64,000 nt of DNA from an uncultured Nioella sp. (GCA_947495575.1 CANLZL010000003.1:434001-498000), one strand, 5' to 3'. Positions 54,980 to 64,000 are shown, numbered from the stretch's first letter. The notes: generated by a model not told the origin, from the letters alone. Numbers and translations: made by a program.

Positions 54980-56896
54980 TTACGACCGACGGTCGTCATT
55001 CAGATCTTCGAAATCGGCGTCCACGATGTCATCATCAACACCCGACGGCTCATCCGCACCTTCAGGCGCCTCTTCGCCGGCCTCTTCCTGTGCCGCTTTG
55101 TAGATCGCTTCGCCCAGCTTCATCGCCGCTTCGGTCACGTTCTGGATACCGCCGCGGATTTTGCCCGCATCTTCGGTTTCCATTTGCTCTTCGAGGGCTT
55201 TGATGGCCAGTTCGATGGCCTCGATGGTGGTTGGGTCCACCTTGTCGGCATGTTCTTCCATCGATTTTTGGGTCGAATGGATCAGACTTTCGGCCTGGTT
55301 CTTGGCTTCGACCAGATCCTTGCGCTCTTTATCCGCTTCGGCATTGGCCTCGGCGTCCTGAACCATCTGTTCGATCTCATCATCGCTGAGACCGCCAGAC
55401 GCCTGGATGGTGATGTTTTGCTCTTTACCGGTGCCTTTGTCTCGGGCGGATACGGAAACGATGCCGTTGGCGTCGATGTCGAAGGTTACTTCGATCTGGG
55501 GCATGCCGCGTGGTGCGGGCGGGATGTCTTCCAGATTGAACTGGCCGAGCATCTTGTTGTCCGCAGCCATCTCACGCTCACCTTGGAACACGCGGATGGT
55601 CACCGCGTTCTGGTTATCCTCGGCGGTCGAGAAGATCTGGGATTTCTTCGTCGGGATCGTGGTGTTGCGGTCGATCAGGCGGGTGAAAACGCCACCCAGG
55701 GTTTCGATACCCAAGGACAGCGGGGTCACGTCAAGAAGGACAACGTCCTTCACGTCACCTTGCAGAACACCGGCCTGAATGGCCGCGCCCATGGCAACCA
55801 CTTCGTCAGGGTTCACGCCCTGATGAGGTTCTTTGCCGAAGAACTTGGTCACTTCGTCCTTAACTTTGGGCATGCGGGTCATACCGCCGACCAAAACGAT
55901 CTCGTCGATTTCATCTTTCGAGATGCCCGCATCTTTCAGCGCGGCCGCGCACGGCTTCATCGACGCTTTGATCAGATCGGAAACCAGCGATTCCAATTTG
56001 GCGCGGGTCAGTTTCATCACCAGGTGCAGCGGCTGACCGCCATTGGGGTCCATCGAGATGAACGGCTGGTTGATTTCTGTCTGAGTGGCCGAAGACAATT
56101 CGATCTTGGCCTTTTCAGCGGCCTCTTTCAGGCGCTGAAGGGCCATTTTGTCTTTGGTCAGGTCGACGCCGTTTTCTTTTTTGAACTCATTGGCCAGATA
56201 CTGAACAATGCGCATGTCAAAGTCTTCACCGCCAAGGAACGTGTCGCCATTGGTGGATTTTACTTCAAAGAGGCCATCGTCAATTTCAAGGATGGTCACG
56301 TCGAACGTACCGCCGCCAAGGTCATAAACGGCGATGGTTTTGGTTTCCTGCTTATCAAGGCCATAGGCCAGCGCGGCCGCGGTCGGTTCGTTGATAATGC
56401 GCAGCACTTCGAGGCCAGCGATTTTGCCGGCGTCTTTGGTGGCCTGACGCTGAGCGTCGTTGAAGTAGGCAGGAACGGTGATGACGGCTTGCGTCACCTC
56501 TTCGCCAAGATAGCTCTCGGCGGTTTCTTTCATTTTTCCAAGGATCAGCGCGGAAACCTGTGCGGGCGAGTATTTTTCGCCTTTCACTTCAACCCATGCG
56601 TCACCATTGCCGCCATCAACGATGGCGTAAGGAACAAGTTGCTTGTCCTTTTCAACGGCGGGATCGTCATACCGACGACCGACCAGACGTTTGACCGCAA
56701 AAACGGTGTTGTCGGGGTTGGTAACGGCTTGGCGCTTGGCGGCCTGACCAACCAGACGCTCGTCATCGGTATAGCCGACGATCGAGGGGGTTGTGCGGGC
56801 ACCTTCGGCGTTTTCGATAACGCGAGGCTGCGAGCCGTCCATGATGGCAACACAAGAGTTCGTGGTGCCGAGGTCGATACCAATTACTTTGGCCAT
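54980..56896 (-). CDS. dnaK: Chaperone DnaK (Hsp70)
   Basis: ATP-driven folding chaperone. 638 residues: ATPase domain (1-380) opening [16 protein letters not shown], with [32 protein letters not shown] and VGGMTRMP; substrate-binding domain with the [14 protein letters not shown] linker; helical lid; acidic tail [15 protein letters not shown]. The ATG at 56896 gives the family start; the frame is open upstream but without similarity. Probable RpoH promoter at 57003-57033. A long open frame on the opposite strand is a composition artefact. Confidence 0.98.
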   Translation of the reverse strand: MAKVIGIDLGTTNSCVAIMDGSQPRVIENAEGARTTPSIVGYTDDERLVGQAAKRQAVTNPDNTVFAVKRLVGRRYDDPAVEKDKQLVPYAIVDGGNGDAWVEVKGEKYSPAQVSALILGKMKETAESYLGEEVTQAVITVPAYFNDAQRQATKDAGKIAGLEVLRIINEPTAAALAYGLDKQETKTIAVYDLGGGTFDVTILEIDDGLFEVKSTNGDTFLGGEDFDMRIVQYLANEFKKENGVDLTKDKMALQRLKEAAEKAKIELSSATQTEINQPFISMDPNGGQPLHLVMKLTRAKLESLVSDLIKASMKPCAAALKDAGISKDEIDEIVLVGGMTRMPKVKDEVTKFFGKEPHQGVNPDEVVAMGAAIQAGVLQGDVKDVVLLDVTPLSLGIETLGGVFTRLIDRNTTIPTKKSQIFSTAEDNQNAVTIRVFQGEREMAADNKMLGQFNLEDIPPAPRGMPQIEVTFDIDANGIVSVSARDKGTGKEQNITIQASGGLSDDEIEQMVQDAEANAEADKERKDLVEAKNQAESLIHSTQKSMEEHADKVDPTTIEAIELAIKALEEQMETEDAGKIRGGIQNVTEAAMKLGEAIYKAAQEEAGEEAPEGADEPSGVDDDIVDADFEDLNDDRRS

Positions 56897-57002
56897 ATTT
56901 TCTAGTCCCTTTCTCAAGGCGATGTTGTAGAGGACGGATCCGATTGCGGCCCCCGGCCCCTTATCCCAATGGTCGAGGAGTGCCCCGACCGAGCTTCGCA
57001 GG

Positions 57003-57033
57003 GTATATAAGTGGGCCAAAAGGCTGCTGCAAG
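57003..57033 (-). promoter_or_regulatory. Probable heat-shock promoter of dnaK
   Basis: On the minus strand: CTTG (57033-57030), 18 bp, CTTATATAC (57011-57003). This fits the alphaproteobacterial RpoH consensus CTTG-N17/18-CYTATNT and matches the element before hslV in spacing and -10 sequence. It leaves a leader of about 100 nt before dnaK. Confidence 0.65.
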
Positions 57034-57105
57034 CGGGGTATGGGGGGCAGATAATAGGAATCTGCAAAGAAACCGGCAATTTTTGCCAAACAGAGGTAAC
57101 TGCAA

Positions 57106-57711
57106 GTGGTTCAGCGTCTGACAGAGCGCGATTTTGAGTTTCACCTGGGCTATTTGGGCCGCGCCGCCCAAACGGCAATTCTGGCGGACATACGTGATGT
57201 CGTCAAACAAGCGCCGATGATTCAACCGATGACTCCGCAAAGACAAAAGATGTCGGTTCGCATGACATCGGCGGGGCGCTTTGGCTGGATTGCTGATCCT
57301 GACGGCTATCGCTACGACCAGCGGCAGCCTTCAGGAAAAACCTGGCCCGATATTCCTCGGTCGATCCTGAAAATATGGCGCGCTGTTTCTGGTGTGACCC
57401 GAGATCCGGATTGCTGCCTTATCAACTTCTACGGCGAAGGCGCCAGGCTGGGCATGCATCAAGATAAAGATGAAGGCAGTTTTGATTGGCCGGTTGTGTC
57501 AATCTCGTTGGGGGACGAGGCGTTGTTTCGGATGGGTGACGTCACGCGAGGGGGCAAGACCAGCTCTGTCTGGCTGAAATCCGGAGATGTCGTTGTAATG
57601 GGAGGCGCCGCGCGTTTGAAATACCACGGCGTCGATCGGATAAAATTTGGTTCTTCACCGCTGTTAAAGAAAGGTGGCCGTATCAACCTGACACTTCGGG
57701 TTGCGGGCTAG
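57106..57711 (+). CDS. alkB: AlkB-type 2-oxoglutarate/Fe(II) dioxygenase
   Basis: Repairs 1-methyladenine and 3-methylcytosine in DNA or RNA by oxidative demethylation. 201 residues; iron ligands in MHQDKDE (HxD near 124-126) and the late histidine in KYHGVDRI, the 2-oxoglutarate arginines in RINLTLR at the C-end, and the [12 protein letters not shown] substrate side. Start GTG at 57106, with AGAGGTAA upstream. Divergent from dnaK; no ada-like regulator nearby. Confidence 0.93.
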   Translation: MVQRLTERDFEFHLGYLGRAAQTAILADIRDVVKQAPMIQPMTPQRQKMSVRMTSAGRFGWIADPDGYRYDQRQPSGKTWPDIPRSILKIWRAVSGVTRDPDCCLINFYGEGARLGMHQDKDEGSFDWPVVSISLGDEALFRMGDVTRGGKTSSVWLKSGDVVVMGGAARLKYHGVDRIKFGSSPLLKKGGRINLTLRVAG

Positions 57712-58325
57712 CGTGAAAGACTGCAACACCCATCGACCATATAGGTCTGCCCACCCGTTCTGCGCACGAATTGAGCAGTTAGGCCAAAGTCACGGTCGCT
57801 CATCCCATCCGAGCAAACGCCACGCCGGATAAAGCCTGTCATGTTTGACGTTCCGCTATCCAGATCTAGTGCAAACCCATATGGCCCACGTCCAACAGGG
57901 TGATCCACGAATAGCTCCGCATGGGGCTGGTTTTGAACGTCGAAATCACTCCAATTTCCGCCGCCGATCAGCCGCTCATAGCTCCAAAACGGTTCGGTTC
58001 CGTGGCAATAAAGCGGGGCGGGTAAACCTGCATTCCAATCAGGGCCCGTGCGCGTCAGAAACCGCATTGAGGCCCAACCCGAAAACTCACCCATCGAGAC
58101 GCGGCCCCAACGCTGGTCCTGATTGACTCCGATTACCTCGATGCCACGAGCATTGGGCGCCAAGCTGCCGATAATGTCATGTGATGTTCCCGGCCCGGAG
58201 CGGACATTTAAAACATCCGACGCGGCAACGCCCGTTACATTGTAGAGAGCGGGATAATCATGCACCTGAGCGGCAGCCGCGCCGCCGAAAACCAAAAAAA
58301 TCAAAGTAAGAAAAAGTCGCTTCAT
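57708..58325 (-). CDS. Secreted SH3-domain protein
   Basis: 205 residues with a signal peptide (MKRLFLTLIFLVFGGAAAA). Residues about 30-95 are a bacterial SH3 domain (VTGVAASDVLNVRSGPGTSHDIIGSL ... GWASMRFL), a fold that commonly binds peptidoglycan or peptides. The rest has a C-terminal domain with CHGTEPFW (near 112) and four more cysteines including a CC pair (DGCCSLSR), likely disulfide-bonded in the periplasm. The ATG overlaps the stop of the ABC-2 permease gene (ATGA), so the two are co-translated. Exact role unknown. Confidence 0.85.
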   Translation of the reverse strand: MKRLFLTLIFLVFGGAAAAQVHDYPALYNVTGVAASDVLNVRSGPGTSHDIIGSLAPNARGIEVIGVNQDQRWGRVSMGEFSGWASMRFLTRTGPDWNAGLPAPLYCHGTEPFWSYERLIGGGNWSDFDVQNQPHAELFVDHPVGRGPYGFALDLDSGTSNMTGFIRRGVCSDGMSDRDFGLTAQFVRRTGGQTYMVDGCCSLSR

Positions 58326-59146
58326 CGGTTCGCCATCCAACTAAGTGAAACATGTTTCCTGGTGTAGAAATCCCCCATCAGTCCCAACATCATGAATCCG
58401 ATGGTGAAGTACAAAGGATACTGCCAATTGGTGTAATGTGGAAAATAATTGTTGAACGCAAAGCCACGGGCCTGGTCAATCAGATGAAAAAGAGGGTTCC
58501 AATCGAACCATTGGATCATGAAGCTGGGAAGGGCATTGGCGACAAACATCTTGCCGGACGCCAGCATATTGGCCCGATTATAGACGGTTTGAATGATCGA
58601 AATGAGGTCAGGGATCCACGGCTTCAGGGCCAGCATAACCATGCCCAACGCGCAACCCGATGCCCACGCCCCGAGATACATTAGCAAAACACCCGGCCAG
58701 TAATCAAAATGGACCGGGTTCAGAATTGTGTGGACACCCAACAGGATCATCGCCAGCGAAAGCGTTTGGATGTAAAGCGCCGACAAAGCAGAGGACGCGA
58801 TGGCGACGACTGTATTCATCGGCGCATGGTGCATCATCGGCGAAGCCGGCCCCTCGGCAGACAGCACAGCACCAAGCGCCTTGATATGGGTGAGGTAGAG
58901 AAAAATCCCGGTGATCAGGTAAATTACGAAATCGCCGCGGATCAGCGAGCGTCGCGTCCCAAGAACGGTAAACATGAAATAGAATGCAACGATGAACATA
59001 ACGGCCTGCAACATGTTCATCACCAGCGCCATAAAGGCATTGCCGTGGGCCTGCCGCACTTTTCGGACCGTCGTCACGTAAGTTAAATGTGCGAGATTCA
59101 GGATGATCCCGATGGTTGTTCTCTGGTAGTTCTGCCTAAACTTCAT
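58322..59146 (-). CDS. ABC-2 type polysaccharide export permease (KpsM-like)
   Basis: Inner-membrane permease of 274 residues with six hydrophobic segments. The pattern IRGDFVIYLITGIFLYLTH and the C-terminal WNPLFHLIDQARGFAFNNYFPHYTNW fit the KpsM/Wzm family exporting capsule or O-antigen. The ATG at 59146 was chosen because the reading frame further upstream runs antisense to cysQ. No ATPase (KpsT) gene is adjacent, so it must lie elsewhere. Divergent from cysQ, kdsB and glycosyltransferase genes, in keeping with a polysaccharide locus. Confidence 0.82.
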   Translation of the reverse strand: MKFRQNYQRTTIGIILNLAHLTYVTTVRKVRQAHGNAFMALVMNMLQAVMFIVAFYFMFTVLGTRRSLIRGDFVIYLITGIFLYLTHIKALGAVLSAEGPASPMMHHAPMNTVVAIASSALSALYIQTLSLAMILLGVHTILNPVHFDYWPGVLLMYLGAWASGCALGMVMLALKPWIPDLISIIQTVYNRANMLASGKMFVANALPSFMIQWFDWNPLFHLIDQARGFAFNNYFPHYTNWQYPLYFTIGFMMLGLMGDFYTRKHVSLSWMANR

Positions 59147-59203
59147 GCGAAACCCGTGATGCTGCCCGATTTTGCCGATCCCTGTCTTTGTCGCAGGGAA
59201 TTC

Positions 59204-59232
59204 TTGCTCAAATCTTGTTAGGCGACGATAAC
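59204..59232 (+). promoter_or_regulatory. Possible promoter of cysQ-kdsB
   Basis: TTGCTC (59204-59209), 17-bp spacer, GATAAC (59227-59232), about 44 bp before the preferred cysQ start. An inverted repeat CCCTG/CAGGG lies just upstream (about 59180-59198). Confidence 0.4.
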
Positions 59233-59276
59233 GGCGAAAGCTGGTTTTTTCAATGAAACTCCCAAGGAGAGCCCTG

Positions 59277-60083
59277 GTGGACTTTAATAAGATTGAAACC
59301 GTGTTCCGAAAGCTGGCCTTGGAGGCCGGCGACAAGATCATGGAAATATACAATTCTGACGATTTTGAAGTGAAGGCAAAGTCGGATGACAGCCCGGTCA
59401 CGATTGCAGATGAAGCGGCGGATGCATTGATTTCCGCGGGTTTGCGCGCGGAATTTCCTGATGTTACTTTGGTGACAGAAGAGCAGGCCGACAGCCACGG
59501 TCAGACGGCAGAGACATTTATCATTGTCGATCCGTTGGACGGTACAAAGGAATTCATCAAACGACGCGGTGAATTTACGGTAAATATCGCCTATGTCGAA
59601 AGCGGCATTCCTGTGCGGGGCGTTGTATATGCCCCAGCAAAAAACCGTCTGTTCTATACAGATGCAACCGGGCAAACGGTCGAAGAAGCATCGGGCGATG
59701 ACGGTTTCGACAAGGTTACCGTTGGCGAAAAACGGGCGCTGGCCGTGACAAAACCCGACAACTCGGCGCTGATGGTGGTCGCGTCCAAGTCTCATCGCGA
59801 TGCAGCAACCGACGATTACATCGGCAAATACACTGTCAAAGACATGACTTCCGCGGGATCATCATTGAAATTTTGTCTCGTGGCAGCCGGAGAGGCGGAC
59901 ATTTATCCGCGTCTTGGCCGTACAATGGAGTGGGACACGGCTGCCGCTGATGCCGTGTTGCGTGGGGCCGGCGGAAAAATGGTACGCTTTGACGACCATA
60001 CGACCTTTACTTATGGCAAACCGGGCTATGAAAATCCGTTTTTCATTGCCCACGCGCCGGGCGTTGATCTGAAGGCCGGATAA
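59277..60083 (+). CDS. cysQ: 3'(2'),5'-bisphosphate nucleotidase CysQ
   Basis: Magnesium-dependent phosphatase removing the 3' phosphate of PAP, a by-product of sulfate assimilation and sulfotransfer. 268 residues from GTG at 59277, which follows AGGAG by 7 bp; an ATG at 59253 in frame is the alternative. Metal-site motifs of the inositol-phosphatase family: VTIADEAAD, VTEEQ, IVDPLDGTKEFIKR and MEWDTAAADAVL. Two bases separate it from kdsB. Its presence beside sugar genes may reflect sulfated polysaccharide, but that is inference. Confidence 0.93.
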   Translation: MDFNKIETVFRKLALEAGDKIMEIYNSDDFEVKAKSDDSPVTIADEAADALISAGLRAEFPDVTLVTEEQADSHGQTAETFIIVDPLDGTKEFIKRRGEFTVNIAYVESGIPVRGVVYAPAKNRLFYTDATGQTVEEASGDDGFDKVTVGEKRALAVTKPDNSALMVVASKSHRDAATDDYIGKYTVKDMTSAGSSLKFCLVAAGEADIYPRLGRTMEWDTAAADAVLRGAGGKMVRFDDHTTFTYGKPGYENPFFIAHAPGVDLKAG

Positions 60084-60084
60084 A

Positions 60085-60885
60085 ATGAGCACTGTCTGCA
60101 TCATCCCTGCTCGCTTCGCGTCCACACGGTTTCCTGGAAAACCCCTTGCAGAATTGCGGGGGGCAACGGGCGAGCCTCGGAGCCTGATCCATCGCAGTTG
60201 GTTGGCAGCGCAAGAGGTTGACGGCCTTGACGCTGTATATGTCGCGACTGATGACGAGCGTATCAAAGCGGCAGCTGAGGCATTCGGGGCAGAGGTACTG
60301 ATGACCTCAGAGACCTGTGCCAATGGCACCGAACGCTGCGCGGAAGCCTTGAAGCAATTGGGCGATGATGTGGACATGGTCGTGAACCTGCAGGGCGATG
60401 CGCCACTGACCCCTGCATGGTTCCTTGAAGATCTGATCGCGGGGCTGAAAACTGCGCCCGATGCTGCTTTGGCAACGCCTGTCCTGCGCTGTGACGGGGA
60501 AACCCATTCTGCACTGATGGCCGACCGCCATGCAGGGCGCGTTGGTGGTACGACCGCAGTTTTTGATCGCAACCATCACGCGCTCTACTTCTCGAAAGAA
60601 GTGGTGCCTTATACCGGTCGCATCTATCAACGAGATGAGGATACGCCCGTTTTCCATCATGTCGGGGTCTATGCCTATCGGCCGGATGCCTTGTCGGCCT
60701 ATCCGTCCTGGCCAACCGGAACGTTAGAGACTCTGGAAGGTTTAGAGCAAATGCGGTTCCTGGAAAGCGGTCACAAGGTTCTCTGCGTCGAAGTAGAGGC
60801 GCGCGGGCGCAAGTTTTGGGAATTGAACAACCCCGAGGATATCCCACGGATCGAGACTATGTTGCAGGAGATGGGGGCAGCTTGA
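60085..60885 (+). CDS. kdsB: CMP-KDO synthetase (3-deoxy-manno-octulosonate cytidylyltransferase)
   Basis: Activates KDO with CTP for lipopolysaccharide core or capsule. 266 residues; nucleotide motif IIPARFASTRFPGKPLAEL at 6-24, VYVATDDERI, MVNLQGDAPLTP (aspartate of the active site) and FHHVGVYAYR. It sits between cysQ and a glycosyltransferase gene; KDO also links KpsM-type capsules to lipid, which would fit the neighbouring permease. The stop overlaps the next gene's TTG start. Confidence 0.94.
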   Translation: MSTVCIIPARFASTRFPGKPLAELRGATGEPRSLIHRSWLAAQEVDGLDAVYVATDDERIKAAAEAFGAEVLMTSETCANGTERCAEALKQLGDDVDMVVNLQGDAPLTPAWFLEDLIAGLKTAPDAALATPVLRCDGETHSALMADRHAGRVGGTTAVFDRNHHALYFSKEVVPYTGRIYQRDEDTPVFHHVGVYAYRPDALSAYPSWPTGTLETLEGLEQMRFLESGHKVLCVEVEARGRKFWELNNPEDIPRIETMLQEMGAA

Positions 60886-62078
60886 CCCGCGAGATCCCAG
60901 TAAGTGTCATTATCGTCAGCCACGGGCGACCTGCCCTATTGCGACGGGCACTGATTGGGGTCTCACAACTATTCTATCGTCCTTTTGAGGTTGTGGTTGT
61001 CGCTGATACAGAGGGCTTGAAGGCCATCGCCGATTTGCCATTTGCAGAAAGCCTCAAAACAGCAGAACAGAGCCTTCCCAACATCTCTGCGGCCCGCAAT
61101 ATCGGGGCGAATTTGGCGGGGGGTGACGTGCTGGCCTATATCGACGACGACGCCGTGCCCGAGCCATCTTGGCTGCACTATCTGACCCAGCCGTTTTCCT
61201 CGCCCAAAGTTCTTGCGACAACAGGAACTGTTTTGGGCAGAAATGGAATATCCGTCCAATGGGCCAACAGAGTGGTTGATCCAAGCGGCGTGGCCGAACC
61301 ATTTTCGGGAGATTTGGCGCAAGGCCAAGTGGTCAAGCTGGAAGGGACCAATATGGCAATCCGGCGGTCGGCCCTTGAGGGTTTGGGCGGGTTTGACGAA
61401 TGGTTCAGCTTTTTCCTCGACGAAACCGATTTTTCCCGACGCCTAAAAACGGGCATTGTGTTGGCGCCAAAGGCCACGGTGCATCACGGGTTTGCCGCAA
61501 GTGCCCGACGCAGCAGCGACCGGATGCCAACCGATCTCTATGAAATCGGACGCAGCAGCGCCAGTTTTCTGAAAAAACACGCACCAGCCGAATTGGCGGC
61601 GGGGCTGGAGAACCTACATAGAGAACAAAGTGAGCGGTTAGGGCGGTTCCTTAAACAAAACTTGATGAGCAACAGTCAGCGTGAAGACCTGTTGCAACGT
61701 CTGGATCTGGGCATCGAAGAAGGCAAAGAGGACGGGGAAGAACAATTGCCCGGTATCGCGCCAAAGCCTGATTTCTTTCCGCTTTCTGCCCCACCTCGAC
61801 ATCACCACAAAGTCTTGTCCGGGCGTTGGTTCCAAAAAACGAGCCTGTTGCAGCAAGCGCGACGCGAGGTTGCCGACGGTCATGTCGTCAGTCTTTTCTT
61901 ATTCGAACCAACAATCCGCGCGCATCGAGTGGAGTTCCTTGAACCTGGTATCTGGCTTCAAACCGGTGGCCTCTTTGGCCCATCGGTGCGCAGCGAGCCG
62001 CGGTTCAGACTGTGGTCGTTTCGCAAGCGCGTCGCAAAGGAACAGGCCCGATTGAACAAAATTCGCTGGATTTCTTAA
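60882..62078 (+). CDS. Glycosyltransferase family 2 with extended C-terminal region
   Basis: Sugar transferase of 398 residues. GT2 domain (about 1-230): VSVIIVSHGRPALLRRAL, NISAARNIGANLAGGDVLAYIDDDAVP (DxD-type metal site) and GGFDEWFSFFLDETDFSRRL. The last 160 residues are not part of a standard GT2 fold and include a histidine run (PRHHHK) and a basic end. Start TTG at 60882 overlapping the kdsB stop, with AGGAG about 11 bp upstream; an upstream start would overlap kdsB by 70 bp. Sugar donor unknown. Confidence 0.8.
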   Translation: MTREIPVSVIIVSHGRPALLRRALIGVSQLFYRPFEVVVVADTEGLKAIADLPFAESLKTAEQSLPNISAARNIGANLAGGDVLAYIDDDAVPEPSWLHYLTQPFSSPKVLATTGTVLGRNGISVQWANRVVDPSGVAEPFSGDLAQGQVVKLEGTNMAIRRSALEGLGGFDEWFSFFLDETDFSRRLKTGIVLAPKATVHHGFAASARRSSDRMPTDLYEIGRSSASFLKKHAPAELAAGLENLHREQSERLGRFLKQNLMSNSQREDLLQRLDLGIEEGKEDGEEQLPGIAPKPDFFPLSAPPRHHHKVLSGRWFQKTSLLQQARREVADGHVVSLFLFEPTIRAHRVEFLEPGIWLQTGGLFGPSVRSEPRFRLWSFRKRVAKEQARLNKIRWIS

Positions 62079-62207
62079 CCTTTTCGAGGGCAAGAATAGG
62101 TAAAACACAAAAATGGCCATTTCTGGGACCAGTGCTGCCGCCTTCGTCTTTTAAACCAGCACCAGTAACCATTGATCGTACGGCGAGCAGACCGGGTAGG
62201 ACCAAAG

Positions 62208-63098
62208 ATGAAAAAAGTAACCAAAGCAATCTTTCCAGTGGCGGGACTAGGAACGCGGTTTTTGCCTGCGACCAAGTCTATCCCAAAAGAGATCATGACC
62301 TTGGTCGACCGACCTTTGATTCAATACGCAATTGATGAGGCGCGCGCGGCAGGCATCAAAGAATTCATCTTTGTGACCGCCCGCGGGAAAAGCGCGCTTG
62401 AAGACTATTTTGATGTCGCGCCGGAACTGGAACGCTCGCTTCGCCAAAAGGGCAAGGACGAGATGCTGAAGGTTTTGAAATCCACCAACATGGATTCCGG
62501 TGAGATCGCCTATATGCGGCAAAACAAGGCTCTTGGCCTGGGCCACGCCGTCTGGTGCGCGCGACGCTTGTTGGGCAATGAGCCCTTTGCCGTGATCCTT
62601 CCTGATGACGTGATTGCGGCCGAAACACCCTGCTTGCAACAAATGATGGAAGCGCATTCCGAAACGGGTGGCAACGTTGTTGCTGCCATGGAAGTGCCGC
62701 CTGCAATGACATCGTCCTACGGTATCTTGGACGTAAAGGACGATATGGGCGCAATGGTGTCTGTGAAGGGAATGGTTGAAAAGCCGAAGACCGAAGACTC
62801 TCCGTCAAACCTTGCTGTGATCGGTCGCTACATCCTGACGCCCGATGTGATGCGCAACCTCAATCGCGCAAAGGCCGGTGCTGGTGGCGAAGTTCAGCTG
62901 ACCGATGCCATCGCCGAAGAAATCAAGAACCAGGACAATGTCTATGGATTCCGGTTCCGCGGTCAGCGTTACGATTGCGGGTCCAAGGCCGGGTTCTTAC
63001 AGGCCACGGTTGCCTTTGGTCTCGCGCGCGATGATCTGCGCGATGAATTTTCGCAGTTTCTTGATGGCATGATGGCCATGAAAAACGCGGCCCAGTAA
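62208..63098 (+). CDS. galU: UTP-glucose-1-phosphate uridylyltransferase
   Basis: Makes UDP-glucose for envelope polysaccharides. 296 residues; signature FPVAGLGTRFLPATKSIPKE near 8-27, VDRPLIQYAIDEARAAGI, ALGLGHAVWCARRL and VEKPKTEDSPSNLAVIGRYIL. ATG at 62208 matches the family start; a frame open from 62172 adds 12 unconserved residues. Lies between two glycosyltransferase genes, consistent with donor supply for them. Confidence 0.96.
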   Translation: MKKVTKAIFPVAGLGTRFLPATKSIPKEIMTLVDRPLIQYAIDEARAAGIKEFIFVTARGKSALEDYFDVAPELERSLRQKGKDEMLKVLKSTNMDSGEIAYMRQNKALGLGHAVWCARRLLGNEPFAVILPDDVIAAETPCLQQMMEAHSETGGNVVAAMEVPPAMTSSYGILDVKDDMGAMVSVKGMVEKPKTEDSPSNLAVIGRYILTPDVMRNLNRAKAGAGGEVQLTDAIAEEIKNQDNVYGFRFRGQRYDCGSKAGFLQATVAFGLARDDLRDEFSQFLDGMMAMKNAAQ

Positions 63099-63103
63099 GA
63101 AAA

Positions 63104-64000
63104 ATGCCTTCACCAGCCCTTTGTCTGGACCTGACCCGGCTATTGTCGCGTGTCGGGCGCGGGCCTTTGACTGGTGTGGACCGCGTCGAACGCGCTTACG
63201 GAGATTGGGTGTTATCGGTTGATCCTGACCCAAGGTTTCTGGTCCGGACGTCACGCGGTTACTTGATCTTTGGCAAAGAGGGTGCAGCCGCGTTTTTTTC
63301 GGCGTTGGACCAGAATACAAGCTGGCCACGGCCAGATCTTCTGTCTCGCCTATATGGGAAAGGGAAGGTTGCGCGGCATGGGGCGGAGGTTCTTTTGCGC
63401 CGCTTCGCACTGGGCCGGGCAATCAAGGGACGACTTCCGCATTTGTTGCGCACGCATCTTCGGCCCAGCACAACCTATCTAAATACCGGCCACGCAAATT
63501 TGACGGAAGCCGTTTTGCGCGCGGTTGGTGACATTCCGAAAGCGCGCACAGCCGTGTTTATTCACGACGTTATTCCTCTGGACCAGCCGGAATATTCCAG
63601 CCCCGGCATGCCTGAGAAATTTGAGGCCATGCTGGCCCGCGTCAATCGACATGCCGACCTGATCATCTGCAACTCGCACGACACCAAATCGCGGCTACGG
63701 GCGCATGGGGTCCAAGGGCAAATTGTTCCGGCGCACCTGGGATTGCACTCCGAGCCAGTGCCCGAGCGTTTGCCGCACCCGCTTGATCCCGAAGTCGCCC
63801 ATTTTGTTGTGTTGGGAACGATTGAGCCAAGGAAAAACCACGCGGTGTTGCTGGAAGCCTGGGAGGGCTTGCCAGAAAAGGGCCGACCACATTTGCATAT
63901 TGTCGGGCGCCGCGGATGGGCCGCGCCAGATCTGCTGCAACGACTCGACGCCCATCCGCAACGGGGCATCAGCATTTTTGAACACCCAAGCCTGACAGAT
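63104..64000 (+). CDS. Glycosyltransferase (GT4-like), cut off by window end
   Basis: Open frame of 299 codons from ATG 63104 (5 bp after the galU stop) to the last base, with no stop, so the C-terminal part is missing. Features of GT-B glycosyltransferases of family 4: AVFIHDVIPLDQPEY near residues 150-164, NRHADLIICNSHDTKSRL, and the donor-site start HFVVLGTIEPRKNHAVLLEAW near 233-253. The N-end DLTRLLSRVGRGPLTGVDRVERAY recalls such enzymes in capsule or exopolysaccharide clusters. Substrate unknown. Confidence 0.85.
   Translation, partial: MPSPALCLDLTRLLSRVGRGPLTGVDRVERAYGDWVLSVDPDPRFLVRTSRGYLIFGKEGAAAFFSALDQNTSWPRPDLLSRLYGKGKVARHGAEVLLRRFALGRAIKGRLPHLLRTHLRPSTTYLNTGHANLTEAVLRAVGDIPKARTAVFIHDVIPLDQPEYSSPGMPEKFEAMLARVNRHADLIICNSHDTKSRLRAHGVQGQIVPAHLGLHSEPVPERLPHPLDPEVAHFVVLGTIEPRKNHAVLLEAWEGLPEKGRPHLHIVGRRGWAAPDLLQRLDAHPQRGISIFEHPSLTD

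Noticed and set aside
55184-56905. 573-codon open frame on the plus strand opposite dnaK
   Set aside because: It mirrors the dnaK codon pattern in an antisense frame; long antisense frames over dnaK are a known composition effect. No family resemblance or independent start signals.
1-64000. tRNA, rRNA, CRISPR array, insertion sequence, integrase or prophage
   Set aside because: Reading through the window I found no tRNA T-loop context, no regularly spaced repeats and no transposase, integrase or phage structural gene. A tRNA or covariance-model scan was not possible here.

Overview
The window reads as chromosomal DNA of a marine alphaproteobacterium, most likely Rhodobacterales (Roseobacter group). 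The evidence is gene order and protein style: dnaQ-coaE-aroE-maf facing away from hemJ-rho-mnmE-mnmG-rsmG-parA-parB, followed by hemW-rdgB-rph, hrcA-grpE, mutS, maeB, dnaJ-dnaK; rimP-nusA-ylxR-infB; fxsA/tim44/mltA/smr. Coding density is very high, many genes overlap by ATGA or similar junctions, and no tRNA, rRNA, insertion sequence, prophage or CRISPR array was seen. Species cannot be named from the sequence alone.

Layout. 1-5.2 kb: end-to-end folC and a four-gene manganese/zinc-type ABC importer (binding protein, ATPase, two permeases) with a large inverted repeat over its promoter. 5.3-17.3 kb: mixed metabolism: ZapE-type ATPase, MFS carrier, ornithine cyclodeaminase-like enzyme with a HAD hydrolase, soluble transhydrogenase, both enzymes of glutathione-dependent formaldehyde oxidation (fghA and frmA, about 3.5 kb apart), an AEC carrier divergent from a TetR regulator with palindromic operators, a NYN-domain protein with two secreted partners, and a tandem of I78-type protease-inhibitor genes. 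17.4-22.9 kb: the rimP-nusA-ylxR-infB transcription/translation operon with a clear promoter, a leader hairpin and a final terminator. 22.9-29.9 kb: cytochrome c, then hslV and hslU separated by a membrane protein and an aldo/keto reductase in one overlapping operon, a lipoprotein hydrolase and an MFS carrier. 29.9-36.1 kb: envelope and protein-export genes (smr, mltA, tim44-like, fxsA, secB) and dnaQ-coaE-aroE-maf.

36.1-43.9 kb is the replication/segregation core. The AT-rich 410-bp gap between maf and hemJ carries several DnaA-box-like 9-mers and is the best candidate for the chromosomal origin; genes on both sides are transcribed away from it. Two near-perfect or perfect ParB-binding parS palindromes lie inside the translation start of mnmG and inside the rsmG coding sequence, just before parA-parB.

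43.9-57.2 kb: hemW, rdgB, rph, the heat-shock genes hrcA, grpE, dnaJ and dnaK, mutS, maeB, and a 49-residue CxxC protein surrounded by hairpins. The hslV and dnaK upstream regions share a CTTG-N18-NTNATATAC element that looks like an RpoH promoter. 57.1-64 kb: AlkB-type dioxygenase, an SH3 protein, and an envelope-polysaccharide group (ABC-2 export permease, CysQ, KdsB, two glycosyltransferases, GalU); the last glycosyltransferase runs off the end of the window.

No clearly unprecedented multi-gene defence or mobile system was found. The most interesting signals are the origin/parS architecture, especially parS overlapping protein-coding sequence, the interrupted hslVU operon, the tandem I78 cassette with a possible third secreted peptide, and the structured DNA between maeB and dnaJ.
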